DNA from: Paenibacillus senegalimassiliensis
GTDB taxonomy: Bacteria; Bacillota; Bacilli; Paenibacillales; Paenibacillaceae
Length of the DNA stretch: 64,000 nucleotides
Reading direction: 5' to 3'
Assembly (NCBI RefSeq): GCF_001486585.1
Contig: NZ_LN909046.1
Span: forward strand, 310,001 to 374,000
Shown: positions 8,339 to 16,707 of the stretch, piece after piece
How positions within the stretch are numbered: the stretch's first letter is position 1
Layout of the letters: the number at the start of each line of letters is the position of its first letter
Notes under the pieces: model-generated
The model's database searches: none
What the model saw: the letters and a program-made list of their open reading frames with translations, nothing else
Told to the model about the DNA's origin: nothing
Translations under genes and position numbers: made by a program

Positions 8339-9985
8339 ATGTCAACGATTACTCTTGTGAATAGCAGCCCTTTTCTGCAAGGGGTGGTGTATGAAATTGC
8401 AGAAGCGTGGCAAGCTTCCCAGGTTCCAACATGGGCAGACGGTCGACAGATGGAGCATCATACATTGATCTATATAGCTCGAGGAAACGTTAAGCTTGAG
8501 GCGAATGGACGACGGGAGAAGCAGACGCGACAAGCTCTTTATATATATTGTCCAGGCACTGAAATAAAGATGAGTGTCAGTACAAAAGAGGAACTCCAGC
8601 TCTACTGGATCAGCTTTGATATTTATAGGCTTATGAAGAAAGAACAGCAAGTAAGGGAATACCATCGTGAACCTCAGTTTCCTTTACAAGGCCTTATTCG
8701 CCTGGGAGGCAGCCAATTTAAACAGCTATTTGACTTGTTGGTTGCTGAAGGGCAGCTATGGCGAGATCAAAATCCGTTTTCTAGTCAGCAATACCTGCAT
8801 GATATGCTGGATGGTCTGCTACGTTACGCGGAGCCGGTTCTAAGCGATTCGGATATGAGGCTAAAAGTAACACTGGATTATCTGCAGAATCACTACCGTG
8901 AAGATATCAGGGTCAATGAGTTGGCCAAAATGGTAGAACTTCACCCTTCGTATTATTCACAACTCTTCAAGCAATTAATGAACAAATCTCCAGTATCCTT
9001 CCTAACGCATTTACGGATAAATAGAGCACAGGAAATGCTCTTGTTGACGGATAAGACAGTTCGAGATGTTGCAACTGAGGTTGGTTATAAAGATGAATTC
9101 TACTTCAGCCGGCGATTTAAGGAAACAAGTGGCATTGCTCCAAAGTCTTTTGCCCGAAAGAGGGATAAGCGGATAATTTCTCTTTCACAAGCATATACAG
9201 ATCATTTATATACTCTTGGTCTGACACCCTGTGCCGCCCAGCTACACCGCTTTCTTCCACTGAGAACTAAAAGTCTGACATTGCCCGAGCATGCCGCAGA
9301 TCCCTGGGGGATTAGCAGAGAAGCCTTCCTAAGTGAACAGCCAGACCTAATTTTATGCAAGGATAATGTGCTGTCCAAAGCCAGAGAGCATATCAATGAT
9401 ATTGCGCCTATTATAGCTATTCCTTGGCTTAGTCTGGACGTGTACGGCCATTTGTTTAAGATTGCTGAACTGGTAAACAGGGAACAAGAAGCGGAGTCAT
9501 GGATTCAGGCACATGAACGGACGGCCGAAGGTTACCGTAAAAAGCTTCGTTCTGTAACAGGTTCAGGGACTGTTGCTGTATGTGTGTGCCGTCAACATGA
9601 ACTTCGTATGTATGGAGCCAGAAATATTGGACATGTGCTGTATCGGTCTCTGCAGTTAATGCCACCTGAAAAAATACAACAGCAATTAAGTCAGCATTCC
9701 GCTGGAACGGGTTATAACTGGACTGCAATTCAACCCGATGAACTCCACGAATATGACTCAGACTTTATATTTTTCGCAGTGGAAACAGAAGGGGATAAAC
9801 GTCGCGTCTTGGAGATGCAAAGAAGGCTTCCAGCGTGGAGGCGGCACTCGGCTATACTCAAGCAGCGCTTCTTTTTTATCGATTGGAACAAATGGCTTAT
9901 TTACGCACCTCATGTAATTGGCCAACAAATGGATGAGGCAGTGAGGTTGCTTATGCATTCTCCTAGCCTTAGAGAATCAATCTAA
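8339..9985 (+). CDS. AraC-family regulator fused to a siderophore-binding domain (Btr-like)
   Basis: A 548-residue transcription factor. Residues 1-165 form a cupin-like AraC N-terminal region, residues about 174-274 hold two helix-turn-helix motifs of the AraC/XylS domain (IRVNELAKMVELHPSYYSQLFKQ and VRDVATEVGYKDEFYFSRRFK), and the rest resembles a periplasmic iron-siderophore binding protein without a signal peptide. This is the architecture of B. subtilis Btr, which senses ferric bacillibactin in the cytoplasm and activates feuABC. Here a Fur box covers its promoter and the gene stands directly upstream of a matching importer, so a role as local ferri-siderophore activator is well supported by context. 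The ligand itself is inferred. Confidence 0.93.
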   Translation: MSTITLVNSSPFLQGVVYEIAEAWQASQVPTWADGRQMEHHTLIYIARGNVKLEANGRREKQTRQALYIYCPGTEIKMSVSTKEELQLYWISFDIYRLMKKEQQVREYHREPQFPLQGLIRLGGSQFKQLFDLLVAEGQLWRDQNPFSSQQYLHDMLDGLLRYAEPVLSDSDMRLKVTLDYLQNHYREDIRVNELAKMVELHPSYYSQLFKQLMNKSPVSFLTHLRINRAQEMLLLTDKTVRDVATEVGYKDEFYFSRRFKETSGIAPKSFARKRDKRIISLSQAYTDHLYTLGLTPCAAQLHRFLPLRTKSLTLPEHAADPWGISREAFLSEQPDLILCKDNVLSKAREHINDIAPIIAIPWLSLDVYGHLFKIAELVNREQEAESWIQAHERTAEGYRKKLRSVTGSGTVAVCVCRQHELRMYGARNIGHVLYRSLQLMPPEKIQQQLSQHSAGTGYNWTAIQPDELHEYDSDFIFFAVETEGDKRRVLEMQRRLPAWRRHSAILKQRFFFIDWNKWLIYAPHVIGQQMDEAVRLLMHSPSLRESI

Positions 9986-10049
9986 GAAAAATCCATGTGG
10001 AAATCTAAGAATTTGATATGTACCCCACTGAAATAATGGATACAATTAA

Positions 10050-10070
10050 TGATAATGATTCTCATAATCA
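10050..10070 (+). promoter_or_regulatory. Fur box upstream of the siderophore importer
   Basis: TGATAATGATTCTCA (10050-10064) matches TGATAATNATTATCA at all but one position, and an overlapping copy TGATTCTCATAATCA (10056-10070) gives the extended 19-base GATAATGATTCTCATAATC form. The matching promoter hexamers are less clear than for the upstream regulator. Confidence 0.8.
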
Positions 10071-10103
10071 AAAGGAAGGGGGAGCCACTTAGAGCGCAGG
10101 ATA

Positions 10104-11108
10104 ATGAAATCATATTCTAGATTAGGTACTTACCTATGGTTTATCGCGGCGGCCATAAGTTTGTTAATTTCCATGTTTTTAGCGGTGTCTTATGGGGCCA
10201 AGGATATATCGCTTCAGAGTGTGTGGGCCGCGGTTTTTCAGTATGATTCATCCTTAACCGCGCATCAAATCATACATGAACTTCGGCTTCCTCGGGTTCT
10301 TGGGGCAGTGATAACTGGAATGGCGTTCTCCGTAGCAGGGGCCATTATGCAAGGTGTAACCCGTAATCCCTTGGCTGATAGTGGAATTCTTGGTGTTAAT
10401 GCAGGGGCTGCCTTTTCAGTTGCTATATGTTTTGCTATAGCACCAGGGCTGTCTTATTGGGGGATTATTTTCTTTTCCTTCATTGGAGCAACTGCTACTA
10501 CCCTGTTTATTATTGTACTGGGTTCATCAACGCCAGGGCAGTTGACCTCCTTGCGGTTGACGGTTGCTGGTGCGGTAGTAGCAGCTATTTTACATTCGTT
10601 AAGTACAGGGATTGCCATTTATTTCGATCTCAGCCAGGACTTAGCTTTCTGGTATGCCGGCGGAGTAGCAGGGGTTAACTGGGAGCACTTACGAGTGATT
10701 ACTCCGATTGTTCTGCTAGCTATTTTCTGGGCAGTTATGATAGGAAGACCGATTACTTTCATGTCTCTTGGAGAAGAAACCGCGGTCAACTTGGGGGTGA
10801 ACACTGGACGAATACGAATCGTCGGATTGTTCATTGCGGTTATTCTTGCCGGATCTTCGGTCGCCGTGGCTGGAGCAATTAGTTTTGTAGGGTTGGTGGT
10901 TCCTCATATTGCACGCAGATTGCTGGGTCCGGATTATCGTGTCTTAATCCCATTTTCTGCGTTGCTTGGAGCCGTATTGTTGGTTTGGGCTGACTTCGCT
11001 TCGCGGATGGTTAATCCTCCTCAAGAATTTGCGATAGGTGCAATGGTAGCGTTGGTTGGCGTTCCATTCTTCCTTTACCTGGCGCGTAAAGAAGGGAGGG
11101 AGCTTTGA
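10104..11108 (+). CDS. Iron-siderophore ABC transporter permease (FecCD family, FeuB-like)
   Basis: First permease subunit of a ferri-siderophore importer in the cytoplasmic membrane. The 334-residue protein has about nine hydrophobic segments and FecCD landmarks: LRLPRVLGAVITGMAFSVAGAIMQG, NPLADSGILGVNAGA, and the ATPase-contact region AISFVGLVVPHIARRLLG. The start at 10104 has only a weak site (CAGG close to the ATG); the strong GGAAGGGGGAG lies about 20 bases upstream, an unusual distance, but no other start codon lies between it and the preceding in-frame stop. It is followed one base later by the second permease. Fur and probably the Btr-like protein control the operon. Confidence 0.92.
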   Translation: MKSYSRLGTYLWFIAAAISLLISMFLAVSYGAKDISLQSVWAAVFQYDSSLTAHQIIHELRLPRVLGAVITGMAFSVAGAIMQGVTRNPLADSGILGVNAGAAFSVAICFAIAPGLSYWGIIFFSFIGATATTLFIIVLGSSTPGQLTSLRLTVAGAVVAAILHSLSTGIAIYFDLSQDLAFWYAGGVAGVNWEHLRVITPIVLLAIFWAVMIGRPITFMSLGEETAVNLGVNTGRIRIVGLFIAVILAGSSVAVAGAISFVGLVVPHIARRLLGPDYRVLIPFSALLGAVLLVWADFASRMVNPPQEFAIGAMVALVGVPFFLYLARKEGREL

Positions 11109-11109
11109 A

Positions 11110-12141
11110 ATGAATGCACACAAAGAAATCTTGGTGAGAAAAAGATTTCGGCGTGCGGTAGCGTTTAGCCTCATTTTTTCACTCGTTGCTGTCATTGTTG
11201 TTTTAATCAGTTTGAACACTGGCAGTATTTCGCTATCCCCTGCTTCCGTGTGGCAGACGATGATGGGTTACGGAACGAACGAAGAGAAAATGATCTTATT
11301 TGATTACCGCTTGCCCCGAATTATTATAACCATGTTGGCGGGAATTGGTCTTGGCGTTTCAGGTGCCGCGTTTCAGGGGACAACAAGAAATGCTCTTGCC
11401 GATCCGGGTATCCTAGGTATTAATACTGGGGCTGCATTGGGTCTTATTATTTTCGTTTCTTTTTTTCGGACGATGGAGGGGCCCTTATCACTGCTAATCC
11501 CGATATTCACGTTTGCTGGCGGAACTTTGTCAGCATTCATCATTTTTCTTTTTGCTTATGATCGCCACCGTGGAATATTACCTATCCGTCTAATTCTAGT
11601 AGGAATCGCAGTTGCTGCCGGAATTAGTGCAGTTACTCTCATATTATCCTTGAAGCTGGATGAAGAAACTTATTCGTTTGCTGCCCGCTGGTTAGCCGGG
11701 AGTGTATGGGGCAGAGACTGGATTCATGTATGGTCACTGTTACCATGGGTTGCTCTACTTGTCCCATTTATATATAGTCGCTCTCAAACATTGGATATTT
11801 TATCTCTAGGTGATGAAATAGCTCATAGTCTGGGCAGTCATGTTACCCGTGAGCGTCTACTTCTCTTGGGTACGGCGGTTGCCTTAACGTGCGCGAGCGT
11901 GTCGGTGGCTGGAGGAATCGGATTTATTGGGTTGGTTGCTCCTCACATTGCGAAACGTCTAACAGGCCCGCAACATCGTTACTTCTTGCCCGTTGCCGCA
12001 TTGATCGGGCTTGTTATTTTGGTGACGGCAGATACCATCGGCAGATCCATATTTCGGCCGAATGCGATACCGGCAGGTGTGGTAGTTGCACTTGTTGGTG
12101 GTCCCTACTTTTTATATCTTTTATTTAAGAGCAAAGGCTGA
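11110..12141 (+). CDS. Iron-siderophore ABC transporter permease (FecCD family, FeuC-like)
   Basis: Second permease subunit, 343 residues, pairing with the preceding gene product to form the membrane channel. It carries the same FecCD signatures: YRLPRIIITMLAGIGLGVSGAAFQG, NALADPGILGINTGAALG and GGIGFIGLVAPHIAKRL. The ATG at 11110 is chosen because it follows the upstream stop by one base and has GGGAGGGAGC before it; an earlier in-frame start at 11056 lies inside the upstream gene. The operon continues with a lipoprotein, but no ATPase gene is present, so a housekeeping ATPase encoded elsewhere (as YusV serves FeuABC in B. subtilis) must energise it. Confidence 0.92.
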   Translation: MNAHKEILVRKRFRRAVAFSLIFSLVAVIVVLISLNTGSISLSPASVWQTMMGYGTNEEKMILFDYRLPRIIITMLAGIGLGVSGAAFQGTTRNALADPGILGINTGAALGLIIFVSFFRTMEGPLSLLIPIFTFAGGTLSAFIIFLFAYDRHRGILPIRLILVGIAVAAGISAVTLILSLKLDEETYSFAARWLAGSVWGRDWIHVWSLLPWVALLVPFIYSRSQTLDILSLGDEIAHSLGSHVTRERLLLLGTAVALTCASVSVAGGIGFIGLVAPHIAKRLTGPQHRYFLPVAALIGLVILVTADTIGRSIFRPNAIPAGVVVALVGGPYFLYLLFKSKG

Positions 12142-12180
12142 TTTAATACACAATAATTATGCTGGGAGAACTGATTTCAT

Positions 12181-13116
12181 ATGAAAAAAATAACATTTAT
12201 GTTTGTTTCACTTTTGCTGGTTGCGATACTTTCTGCCTGTGGGCAATCTAACGAGCAGACTGAATCTTCGTCTTCGACTCCGACTAATTCGGAAGCAGAT
12301 ATCATTTCACATGATCCAAATGCTAAGATAGCGTCCATGTCTATTCACATCACTAACAATTTGCTGGCACTCGGAATTACTCCAGCGGGATCTGTTGTTG
12401 GAGGAGATGTCAAAGACTTTTTACCTCATGTAAAAGACCGGTTAGAAGGAGTAGCTAAGTTTGGGGTAGTTACAGATCCGGATATGGAGGCTGTGCTGGG
12501 GCTAAAGCCTGATGTTGTATACATTGATGAAGTGTACTCTGGACAAGATTTAGCAAAGTTCGAGAAGATTGCTCCAACAATTACAATTGATATGGATAGT
12601 GGCACGTGGCGGGAACACTTAAAACGTATTGCCGAGCATGTTGGACGAGAACAGGAAGCAGAGGACTTTATTCAGGATTACGAAGCAAAAGCAAAACGGG
12701 TTAAAGGGTTAATAGCAGATGAACTAGGAGCAGATGCCAAAGTAATGGCAGTTCGAATGACTGCAAAGGAACTACGCGTTATGGGGACAAGACGGCCTCT
12801 TGGACCTATAATGTTTGAGGATTTGGAATTGAAGATGGCAGATGGGGTGGAGAAAATTCCTGCCGATGAGCCTTACCAAGTCATATCCAGAGAAGTATTA
12901 CCAGATTATGATGCGGATGCTATCTTTGTAATCATAAGTACCGGCGACGTTGCAAAGAGCAATTATGAAGAATTAACCAAGAACCCAATCTGGCAAAATC
13001 TTAAAGCGGTAAAAAATAACCATGTCTATGTTCTTGACGGGCAGAAATGGCTGGATTACTCCTCCATTGGACATAGCATGGCGTTGGATGATGCTGAGAA
13101 ATTATTTAGTAAGTAA
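12181..13116 (+). CDS. Iron-siderophore ABC transporter substrate-binding lipoprotein (FeuA-like)
   Basis: Extracytoplasmic receptor that delivers ferri-siderophore to the two permeases. The 311-residue precursor has a signal peptide with lipobox LSAC (lipidated Cys20), a serine/threonine-rich linker, then a class III binding fold: the DVKDFLPHVKDRLEG loop, KPDVVYIDEV, a long connecting helix around residues 155-185 and the C-terminal KAVKNNHVYVLDGQKWLDYSSIGHSMALDDAEKLF. The C-terminal part is similar in layout to the sensor domain of the Btr-like regulator upstream, which is expected if both bind the same ligand. It is the last gene of the unit, followed by a strong terminator. Confidence 0.92.
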   Translation: MKKITFMFVSLLLVAILSACGQSNEQTESSSSTPTNSEADIISHDPNAKIASMSIHITNNLLALGITPAGSVVGGDVKDFLPHVKDRLEGVAKFGVVTDPDMEAVLGLKPDVVYIDEVYSGQDLAKFEKIAPTITIDMDSGTWREHLKRIAEHVGREQEAEDFIQDYEAKAKRVKGLIADELGADAKVMAVRMTAKELRVMGTRRPLGPIMFEDLELKMADGVEKIPADEPYQVISREVLPDYDADAIFVIISTGDVAKSNYEELTKNPIWQNLKAVKNNHVYVLDGQKWLDYSSIGHSMALDDAEKLFSK

Positions 13117-13130
13117 TCATGGTGATAGAG

Positions 13131-13162
13131 AAGGGGAGCCACACATTGTGGCTCCCCTTTTA
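13131..13162. terminator. Bidirectional terminator between the siderophore and sugar loci
   Basis: AAGGGGAGCCACA pairs with TGTGGCTCCCCTT, with T-runs on both sides, so it can end both the importer transcript and the convergent lacI transcript. Confidence 0.88.
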
Positions 13163-13170
13163 GCTGCTGT

Positions 13171-14163
13171 TTAAGTAGTTTCCCCAACAACCAATTCCAC
13201 ATCCACAATGGTGGTACTGTTGATTTCCTCATCTTTATTTTCAATCATTTGAATGAGCGTATTCAACAACAGGCGCCCGATCCGATCGATGGGTTGCTTA
13301 ATGGTGGTCAGCTTGGGATTTTGTAGCATTCGTGTGAAGCTATGATGGTCATAGCCGACGATCTTCAACTGTTCAGGGACTTTAATCCCCTTTTGCTGTG
13401 CATAAATATAGAGGGCATATGCCACAATATCATTACTGCAGAAAACCCCATCGTAACCAGACAACTCAATCGTAGACAATTCATGGGTGATGAAATCCCA
13501 GAAATAGTCGAAGGTCAATTTGTTCCGTGCGCCTTCAACGAAGTCGTAATCCACCTTGTATTTCATACAAGTAAGGATGAAGGCATCTCCCCGGCGGTTG
13601 GAGAGCATATCCAGATCAAGCGGACCGGAGATATGCAAAATCCGCTTGCAGCCTTGCTTGATCAGATGCTCGGTAGCAAGCTCCCCCCCACGATAGTTGT
13701 CTGAGCCGATGCATGGAATGTTGGGGGAGATCATGCGGTCAAAAGAGACAATCGGCAAGGTAGCCTTCTTGTATTGATCAATATCCAAGGTGTGACTACA
13801 CATGATGATACCGTCAACTTGATTTTGCCGAAGCATGCTAATGTAATTGGCTTCCTTCTCGGGGTCGTCCAGCGAATTGCAGACCAGCACTTTGTAATTA
13901 CGGTCATTGGCCTGGATTTCGATATATTTGATGAGCTCGGAGAAGAAAGGGTGATTGGAGTCAGGGACGATGACCCCGATAAAGAAGGTTTGGCTTTTTT
14001 GCAGGGCTCTGGCAATCAGATTGGGGTGGTAATCCACGGCTTCCATGGCCGCTTCCACTTTTCGGCGTGTTTCTTTGCCGATATAGCCGCGATTGTTAAT
14101 TACTCGGGATACAGTCGTAACAGAAACTCCGGCCTTTTTGGCCACATCTTTAATACTTGACAT
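13171..14163 (-). CDS. LacI-family regulator of the sugar operon
   Basis: Transcriptional repressor of 330 residues. The N-terminal helix-turn-helix and hinge are textbook (SIKDVAKKAGVSVTTVSRVINNRGYIGKETRRKVEAAMEAVDYHPNLIARAL), followed by a periplasmic-binding-like sensor domain (FIGVIVPDSNHPFFSELIKYIE; DGIIMCSH; SDNYRGGELATEHLI; VFCSNDIVAYALY; KIVGYDHHSF). The start at 14163 is favoured over 14178 because AAGGATG precedes it at normal spacing. It is divergent from an ABC sugar importer with GH32, GH13 and GH3 genes, and candidate operators lie between, so control of sucrose or fructo-oligosaccharide use (ScrR-like) is likely. The effector sugar is inferred. Confidence 0.92.
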   Translation of the reverse strand: MSSIKDVAKKAGVSVTTVSRVINNRGYIGKETRRKVEAAMEAVDYHPNLIARALQKSQTFFIGVIVPDSNHPFFSELIKYIEIQANDRNYKVLVCNSLDDPEKEANYISMLRQNQVDGIIMCSHTLDIDQYKKATLPIVSFDRMISPNIPCIGSDNYRGGELATEHLIKQGCKRILHISGPLDLDMLSNRRGDAFILTCMKYKVDYDFVEGARNKLTFDYFWDFITHELSTIELSGYDGVFCSNDIVAYALYIYAQQKGIKVPEQLKIVGYDHHSFTRMLQNPKLTTIKQPIDRIGRLLLNTLIQMIENKDEEINSTTIVDVELVVGETT

Positions 14164-14250
14164 AAGATCATCCTTCATTTGTTGTTGTTGCCCTTTGTAA
14201 AAATTCTATAGAAGGGGCTTAAATCCTTCCTTGTAAACTATAGCATCGGT

Positions 14251-14266
14251 GTGTTAACGTTACCAC
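14251..14266. promoter_or_regulatory. Palindromic LacI/CcpA-type operator in the divergent region
   Basis: GTGTTAACGTTACCAC is a near-perfect palindrome around ACGT and fits the cre pattern TGWNANCGNTNWCA at 13 of 14 positions. It overlaps a possible minus-strand lacI promoter (TGGTAA, 17 bases, TATAGT). It could be bound by CcpA or by the adjacent LacI protein; sequence alone does not decide. Confidence 0.6.
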
Positions 14267-14338
14267 ATTTTTATGGTTTATGCGTCATATTATTTCCTAA
14301 TACCCTTGTTTTATGTCGTTTTTTTTATATGAAAACGT

Positions 14339-14390
14339 TTGACATAAAATCAAAAAGGAATATAATAAGTTCATGAGTTCGTTCATGAAC
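14339..14390 (+). promoter_or_regulatory. Sigma-A promoter and start-site palindrome of the sugar operon
   Basis: TTGACA (14339-14344) and TATAAT (14361-14366) with a 16-base spacer give a consensus promoter. A perfect 8-bp inverted repeat, GTTCATGA and TCATGAAC with a 6-base centre (14369-14390), covers the expected start site, and a cre-like ATGAAAACGTTTGACA (14329-14344) overlaps the -35. A strong promoter with such sites is likely to be tightly repressed. Confidence 0.72.
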
Positions 14391-14424
14391 CGATTTCAAA
14401 AAAAGCAGACTGGGGGAACACAAA

Positions 14425-15741
14425 ATGAAGAAGTGGATGTCACTCTCCATTGCCTTGGCACTTGTCGTTACAGTGCTATCGGCATGTGGGGGAAATGGCA
14501 AGGAAGGTAATGAAGGCCAAGGGGCTGGCGGCAATGCGGGTGGCAAGGCCGTTGATATTACCGTGCTGGTTGGTAAAGAGGAAATTGCCAAGCCTTTCGA
14601 GGCGATGGTCAAGGATTACAATGCATCGCAAGATAAGGCGAAAGTTACCATCATTCCGTTGTCGGGTGCAAACGGATACGAGAGAATGACAACCTTGTAT
14701 GCAGCTAACAATGCGCCAACAGTAATCAGCATCGGGCAAGAAATGCCACTGATGAAGGACAAGCTGCTGGATTTGACCAATGAAGAATGGGTCAAGAATG
14801 CATCTGCCGGTACGCTGGATTACGCAACGTTTGATGGTAAAGTGCTCGGTATGCCGATGTCCGTAGAAGCTTTTGGTTTTATTTACAACAAAGCTATCCT
14901 GGACAAAGCAACCGGAGGCAGCTTTGATCCTGCAACGATCAAAACTATTGACGACTTGAAAGCGCTTTTTGAAAAAGTTCAAGCGAGCGGTGTAGCTCCA
15001 ATTACGGTGACTCCAATCGACTGGTCGCTTGGTGCTCACTTCTCCAACATCCTGTTCACAACTCAATCGCAGGATCGGGATGCGCGTCACAAGTTCCTTG
15101 AAGATGTGTCCGCAGGCTCCGTAGATCTTGCTAACAATGCTGTATTTAACGGCTGGATGGACACTTTCGATTTGATGAAGCAATATAACACAGCAAAAGA
15201 TGCTCCCCTGGCAGCCCAATACGACGAAGCACCATTGTTGCTCGCTGACGGAGGCGCAGCGATGTGGTTCATGGGCAACTGGGCATATCCACAAATCAAA
15301 GAAGCCGATCCTGATGGCGAATATGGCTTCCTGCCAGTACCGATCAGCAATAATGCTGACGATTATGGTAACAGCCAAATCTCGGCCAGTGTTTCCTTGT
15401 ACTGGGGAATTGACAAAGAGCAATCCACACCTGAAGAACAAGCTGCAGCTAAAGACTTCCTGAACTGGATGATTGGCAGCGCAGAAGGTCAGGATTACTA
15501 CGTGAACCAATTCAGCGCAATTCCTGCTTTCAGCAACTTCCAGGTCCAACCGGAAGATAGCTTGTCGCAATCGGTGTTGTATTACATGGACAAGCAGCAA
15601 ACTTTGGAGTGGATGAACCTGTACTTCCCACCAGATGGCTTCCCAACCATGGGAGCTGCCTTGCAGAAATATCTGACAGGTGCGCTTGACCGTGACGGTG
15701 TTGCCAAGGAATTCGAGAATTACTGGAAAACAAAGAAATAA
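14425..15741 (+). CDS. Sugar ABC transporter substrate-binding lipoprotein
   Basis: Extracellular receptor of a carbohydrate importer (CUT1 type, family 1 binding protein). The 438-residue precursor has a signal peptide and lipobox LSAC with Cys21, a glycine-rich linker, and a two-lobed binding domain. Typical features are YNASQDKAKVTIIPL, the VLGMPMSVEAFGFIYNKAILDKA segment, GGAAMWFMGNWAYPQI in the hinge region and AAKDFLNWMIGS. It opens an operon with two permeases and three glycosidases; there is no ATPase gene, as is usual for CUT1 systems that share MsmX. An RNA hairpin follows before the permeases. Likely ligands are sucrose, fructo-oligosaccharides or related glucosides, inferred from the enzymes. 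Confidence 0.92.
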   Translation: MKKWMSLSIALALVVTVLSACGGNGKEGNEGQGAGGNAGGKAVDITVLVGKEEIAKPFEAMVKDYNASQDKAKVTIIPLSGANGYERMTTLYAANNAPTVISIGQEMPLMKDKLLDLTNEEWVKNASAGTLDYATFDGKVLGMPMSVEAFGFIYNKAILDKATGGSFDPATIKTIDDLKALFEKVQASGVAPITVTPIDWSLGAHFSNILFTTQSQDRDARHKFLEDVSAGSVDLANNAVFNGWMDTFDLMKQYNTAKDAPLAAQYDEAPLLLADGGAAMWFMGNWAYPQIKEADPDGEYGFLPVPISNNADDYGNSQISASVSLYWGIDKEQSTPEEQAAAKDFLNWMIGSAEGQDYYVNQFSAIPAFSNFQVQPEDSLSQSVLYYMDKQQTLEWMNLYFPPDGFPTMGAALQKYLTGALDRDGVAKEFENYWKTKK

Positions 15742-15758
15742 CAAAGTGGAACTATAGA

Positions 15759-15782
15759 GGGAAAGGCCATCCGGCTTTTCCC
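15759..15782 (+). other. Intercistronic stem-loop after the binding-protein gene
   Basis: GGGAAAGGCC and GGCTTTTCCC form a 10-bp stem with an ATCC loop, but no U-run follows. Such hairpins commonly protect the upstream mRNA and let the binding protein be made in excess over the permeases. Confidence 0.6.
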
Positions 15783-15825
15783 CTACCTTATTATTCAGAG
15801 CCCTTCTTGGAGGTTATCCAACCCT

Positions 15826-16707
15826 ATGTATAATGAAAAAACTTGGATAGGTAAATTAAAGGTTTTCGGATTGTTCGCGGCCATCCCGCTGTTTGCATTC
15901 ACCACGGTCATCATCGTGCCCTTCCTTGCCGGGCTATTCATGACTCTGACGAACTGGCAGGGGACTGGCAGTTTTGAATTTACGGGCCTGAGCAACTACG
16001 TAACGGCTCTGCAAGATGCTATATTTTGGGATTCAATGTGGTTAACGATTCGTTATGTATTCTTTACGCTAATTTTGACCAATGTGATTGGCTTTGCCCT
16101 CGCCCTGATTGTAACCAGTGGGCTGCGTAGCCAGAACTTCTTCCGTGCCGGATTCTTCACGCCCAACCTGATCGGCGGGATCATTCTCGGCTTTGTGTGG
16201 CAGTTTATTTTCACCAAAGTCCTTGTATATGTAGGTACTGAACTGCACTTAGGCATCTTCTCTTCATCATGGCTTGCCGACCCGGGTACGGCCTTCTGGT
16301 CTCTCGTCGTAGTTGGCGTTTGGCAAAATGCAGGTTATATGATGCTGATCTACATTGCCGGGTTGACGGGGATTTCCGAATCGCTGACCGAAGCGGCCAA
16401 TCTGGATGGTGCCGGTTACTTCAGACAGTTGATTAGCATCCGCATCCCGTTGATGGTACCTGCCTTTACAATCAGCTTGTTCCTGACGCTGCAACGCAGC
16501 TTCATGGTCTATGATACCAACTTGTCCCTGACCAAGGGGGGACCGTTCCGTTCGACGGAAATGATTGCGATGCACGTCTACAATGAAGCGTTCGTGTATC
16601 AGAATTACGGGCCAGGACAAGCCAAGGCATTTGTATTATTCCTGATCGTGGCATTGATTGCCATTTTGCAAGTTAGAGCGATGAAAAAAGTGGAGGTGGA
16701 AGCGTGA
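15826..16707 (+). CDS. Sugar ABC transporter permease (MalF-like)
   Basis: First membrane subunit of the CUT1 importer, 293 residues, six predicted membrane segments. The binding-protein-dependent transport signature is clear near residues 185-205 (ISESLTEAANLDGAGYFRQL, the EAA loop that docks the ATPase). The final RSFMVYDTNLSLTKGGPFRSTEMIAMHVYNEAF is typical of CUT1 MalF-type subunits. The ATG at 15826 follows TTGGAGG. It overlaps the next permease gene by one base (TGATG), so translation is coupled. The energising ATPase must come from elsewhere in the genome. Confidence 0.92.
   Translation: MYNEKTWIGKLKVFGLFAAIPLFAFTTVIIVPFLAGLFMTLTNWQGTGSFEFTGLSNYVTALQDAIFWDSMWLTIRYVFFTLILTNVIGFALALIVTSGLRSQNFFRAGFFTPNLIGGIILGFVWQFIFTKVLVYVGTELHLGIFSSSWLADPGTAFWSLVVVGVWQNAGYMMLIYIAGLTGISESLTEAANLDGAGYFRQLISIRIPLMVPAFTISLFLTLQRSFMVYDTNLSLTKGGPFRSTEMIAMHVYNEAFVYQNYGPGQAKAFVLFLIVALIAILQVRAMKKVEVEA

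Noticed and set aside
14476..15744. A 422-codon open frame on the minus strand opposite the sugar-binding lipoprotein gene
   Set aside because: It mirrors a well-supported gene on the plus strand, has no ribosome site and an amino-acid composition without recognisable motifs; a codon-bias shadow.
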